This document shows, one piece after another, positions 62,361 through 64,000 of a stretch of DNA of 64,000 bases. The DNA is from Sphingobacteriaceae bacterium (lineage in GTDB: Bacteria > Bacteroidota > Bacteroidia > Sphingobacteriales > Sphingobacteriaceae), in contig JACMJM010000044.1 of NCBI GenBank assembly GCA_014380615.1, positions 1 through 64,000 of the forward strand, in the 5' to 3' direction. The translations under genes and the position numbers were made by a program. Under the pieces are notes generated by a model. It had not been told where the DNA came from and ran no database searches. It worked only from the letters and a program-made list of their open reading frames with translations. Every line of letters starts with the position of its first letter. Position 1 is the first letter of the stretch.

Positions 62361-64000
62361 TAAAATTCGCGGATTTTTTAGCCGCAATAAAAAGGAAGAC
62401 TATGTGCGGCTTACCGAAGAAGAGCGTTTGGGCATTATTGAAAAATCATCTAAGCAAGTCTCACGCGGGGTGTTTTATTCAACAGTTATCATCATCACTT
62501 CATTTCTTCCGGTGTTTTTGTTAACCGGGCAGGAAGGTAAACTTTTTCATCCTTTAGCCTATACTAAAACGTTTATTCTGTTGATCGACGCCTTGCTGGT
62601 GGTAACACTGGCTCCGGTACTGATCTCCTTTTTTATGAAAGGACGTTTCCGGATGGAGAACGAAAACCCGATTAACCGGAAATTGGAAAGCTTTTACGAG
62701 CCGCTGATCAGGCGCTGTATGAAGTATCGAAAAACCACTATCGGCGTAAACATCCTGGCGGTTCTTATCAGCATTCCTTTGCTAATGAGTATGGGCAGAG
62801 AGTTTATGCCGCCGCTTGATGAACAGTCTGTTTTGTTTATGCCCGTTACTTTGCCCGATGTTTCGAACTCCGAAATAAAGCGTATTCTGCAAGTTCAGGA
62901 CAAAATCATTAAATCGGTTCCCGAAGTAGATAAGGTATTGGGTAAAGCAGGCCGTGCCAGTACGGCTACGGATAATTCTCCCATCAGCATGATCGAGACG
63001 ATTATCATTCTAAAACCTAAAAGCGAGTGGCGGGCCGGGCTTACTAAAAAGGCGCTGATAAATGAGCTTGACGCGAAACTGCAAATTCCCGGAGTGGTTA
63101 ATGGCTGGACCCAACCCATCATCAATCGCATTAATATGCTCTCTACGGGAATTCGAACTGATGTTGGAGTAAAAGTTTACGGGCAAGACCTCCAGCAAAT
63201 AGACAAGGTTTCAAAGCGTGTTCATTCACTTCTGCAAAATATCAATGGCGTTAAAGATATCTACGTCGAACCTGTAACAGGCGGCAAGTATTTGGAAGTT
63301 GATATTAAGCGCGAACAACTTGAGCGTTATGGCCTTACCGTAGATGATGTAAATACTACTGTCGAAACTGCTATTGGCGGGGCCCCTTTTGCGAACACCA
63401 TCGAGGGCCGCCGCCGCTTTAATATCAATCTTCGCCTGGGGCAAGACTATCGTAATAGCCTGGAGCGCTTAAAGCGGATTCCCTTAAATTCTCCGGAAGC
63501 GGGAACTATTCCACTATCTGCGGTAACAGAAATACGCTTTGTTAACGGCCCGCCCATGATCAGCTCGGAGAATGCCATTCTTCGGGGAGCTGTAATGTTC
63601 AACGTACGCGACAGGGATTTGGGCACTACAGTTGAGGAGGCTGTATCAAAGCTAAACAAGCAACTGGATTCGCCAGGTGGTGCATTTATAGAATGGAGCG
63701 GGCAGTATGAGAACTTAATTCGCGGCCAAAAAACCCTGATTTACATAGTTCCCTTCGTCTTGCTGATTATTTTACTGTCGCTCTATCTTGCTTTTAAATC
63801 CTTACGGGAAGCTTTTTTAAGCCTTATTACCATTCCCTTTGCCCTTATCGGCGGTGCTTATCTGGTATATTTCTGGGGAGTGAATCTCTCGGTAGCTGTA
63901 GCGGTGGGTTTTATCGCTTTGTTTGGAATCGCGGTTGAAACCGGTGTGGTGATGGTGATCTATTTGAACGACGCCATGAAACAACTGGTCGCTCTAAGAG
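62353..64000 (+). CDS. cusA: CusA/CzcA-type heavy-metal efflux RND pump, C-terminal part (runs off window)
   Basis: A second frame, shifted by +1, starts at an ATG preceded by a strong AAAGGAGG site 7 nt upstream and overlaps the first frame by 8 bp. It begins MFNKIRGFFSRNKKEDYVRLTEEERL, then continues the CusA alignment with helix 5 (STVIIITSFLPVFLL), GQEGKLFHPLAYTKTF, GREFMPPLDEQSVLFMP and NMLSTGIRTDVGVKVYG. The frame is open to the end of the window. The SMIET and NMLSTG methionines lie where CusA has substrate-binding ones, which is from memory of the family. Either the pump is made of two polypeptides or one base is missing or extra. Confidence 0.85.
   Translation, partial: MFNKIRGFFSRNKKEDYVRLTEEERLGIIEKSSKQVSRGVFYSTVIIITSFLPVFLLTGQEGKLFHPLAYTKTFILLIDALLVVTLAPVLISFFMKGRFRMENENPINRKLESFYEPLIRRCMKYRKTTIGVNILAVLISIPLLMSMGREFMPPLDEQSVLFMPVTLPDVSNSEIKRILQVQDKIIKSVPEVDKVLGKAGRASTATDNSPISMIETIIILKPKSEWRAGLTKKALINELDAKLQIPGVVNGWTQPIINRINMLSTGIRTDVGVKVYGQDLQQIDKVSKRVHSLLQNINGVKDIYVEPVTGGKYLEVDIKREQLERYGLTVDDVNTTVETAIGGAPFANTIEGRRRFNINLRLGQDYRNSLERLKRIPLNSPEAGTIPLSAVTEIRFVNGPPMISSENAILRGAVMFNVRDRDLGTTVEEAVSKLNKQLDSPGGAFIEWSGQYENLIRGQKTLIYIVPFVLLIILLSLYLAFKSLREAFLSLITIPFALIGGAYLVYFWGVNLSVAVAVGFIALFGIAVETGVVMVIYLNDAMKQLVALR

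Overview
The window looks like a chromosomal segment of a Bacteroidota bacterium, most likely Sphingobacteriaceae (Pedobacter or Mucilaginibacter-like). The reasons are a moderate G+C content, several promoters of the Bacteroidota form TTTG-N19/20-TAnnTTTG, bacillithiol-type thiol genes (bshA, ytxJ), a large Bacteroidota-type SecA, DUF5777 and HYC_CC_PP proteins, and TPR/PKD/lipoprotein-rich envelope genes. The genus is inference. No rRNA, tRNA, CRISPR array, phage or insertion sequence was recognised.

Layout. 0-10.7 kb: GH26 mannanase, TMEM175-type channel, BshA, a HEPN/nucleotidyltransferase pair whose HEPN gene is broken by one nonsense codon, a beta-propeller lactonase, an RluB-type pseudouridine synthase with a long basic extension, a lytic transglycosylase and UvrA. 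10.7-18 kb: a divergent locus of a sigma factor and a membrane TPR/anti-sigma-like protein facing a 32-residue membrane peptide, a lipoprotein, a PKD protein and a membrane-anchored TPR-CHAT protease. 18-31 kb: housekeeping genes (nnr, lipA, osmC-like, ytxJ, ribH, recF, DUF721, ndk, nrnA, two FKBP isomerases, dnaK) with small genes and repeats between them. 31-34.3 kb: a decay and insertion zone with a gutted histidine kinase, ndh, a pectinesterase fragment and a HepT/MntA module. 34.3-53 kb: ilvE, a SerB-SerA fusion with crcB, an SDR, a metal-site-degenerate arginase-fold protein, a TlpA-like protein, purD, secA, an M20 peptidase, mazEF, dnaG, yraN and glutaminyl cyclase. 53-57 kb: a tight operon of ECF sigma factor, a predicted dual-membrane anti-sigma factor, YceI, DUF5777 and a Rieske protein. 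57-64 kb: pgi, lipoproteins, a dispersed repeat cluster, an HYC_CC_PP protein and a CusA-type pump encoded as two overlapping reading frames, the second running off the window.

The strongest candidates for little-described biology are the two sigma/anti-sigma loci. The first couples a sigma factor to a predicted periplasmic caspase-like (CHAT) protease with lipoprotein and PKD partners, and has a C8 tract in a possible promoter spacer. The second resembles the dual membrane-spanning anti-sigma (Dma) arrangement known from Bacteroides, here tied to a YceI-DUF5777-Rieske cargo. Other points are a dispersed CGCAAAG-rich repeat present on both strands about 39 kb apart, several partially decayed genes, a possible arginase-fold pseudoenzyme and the split efflux pump.
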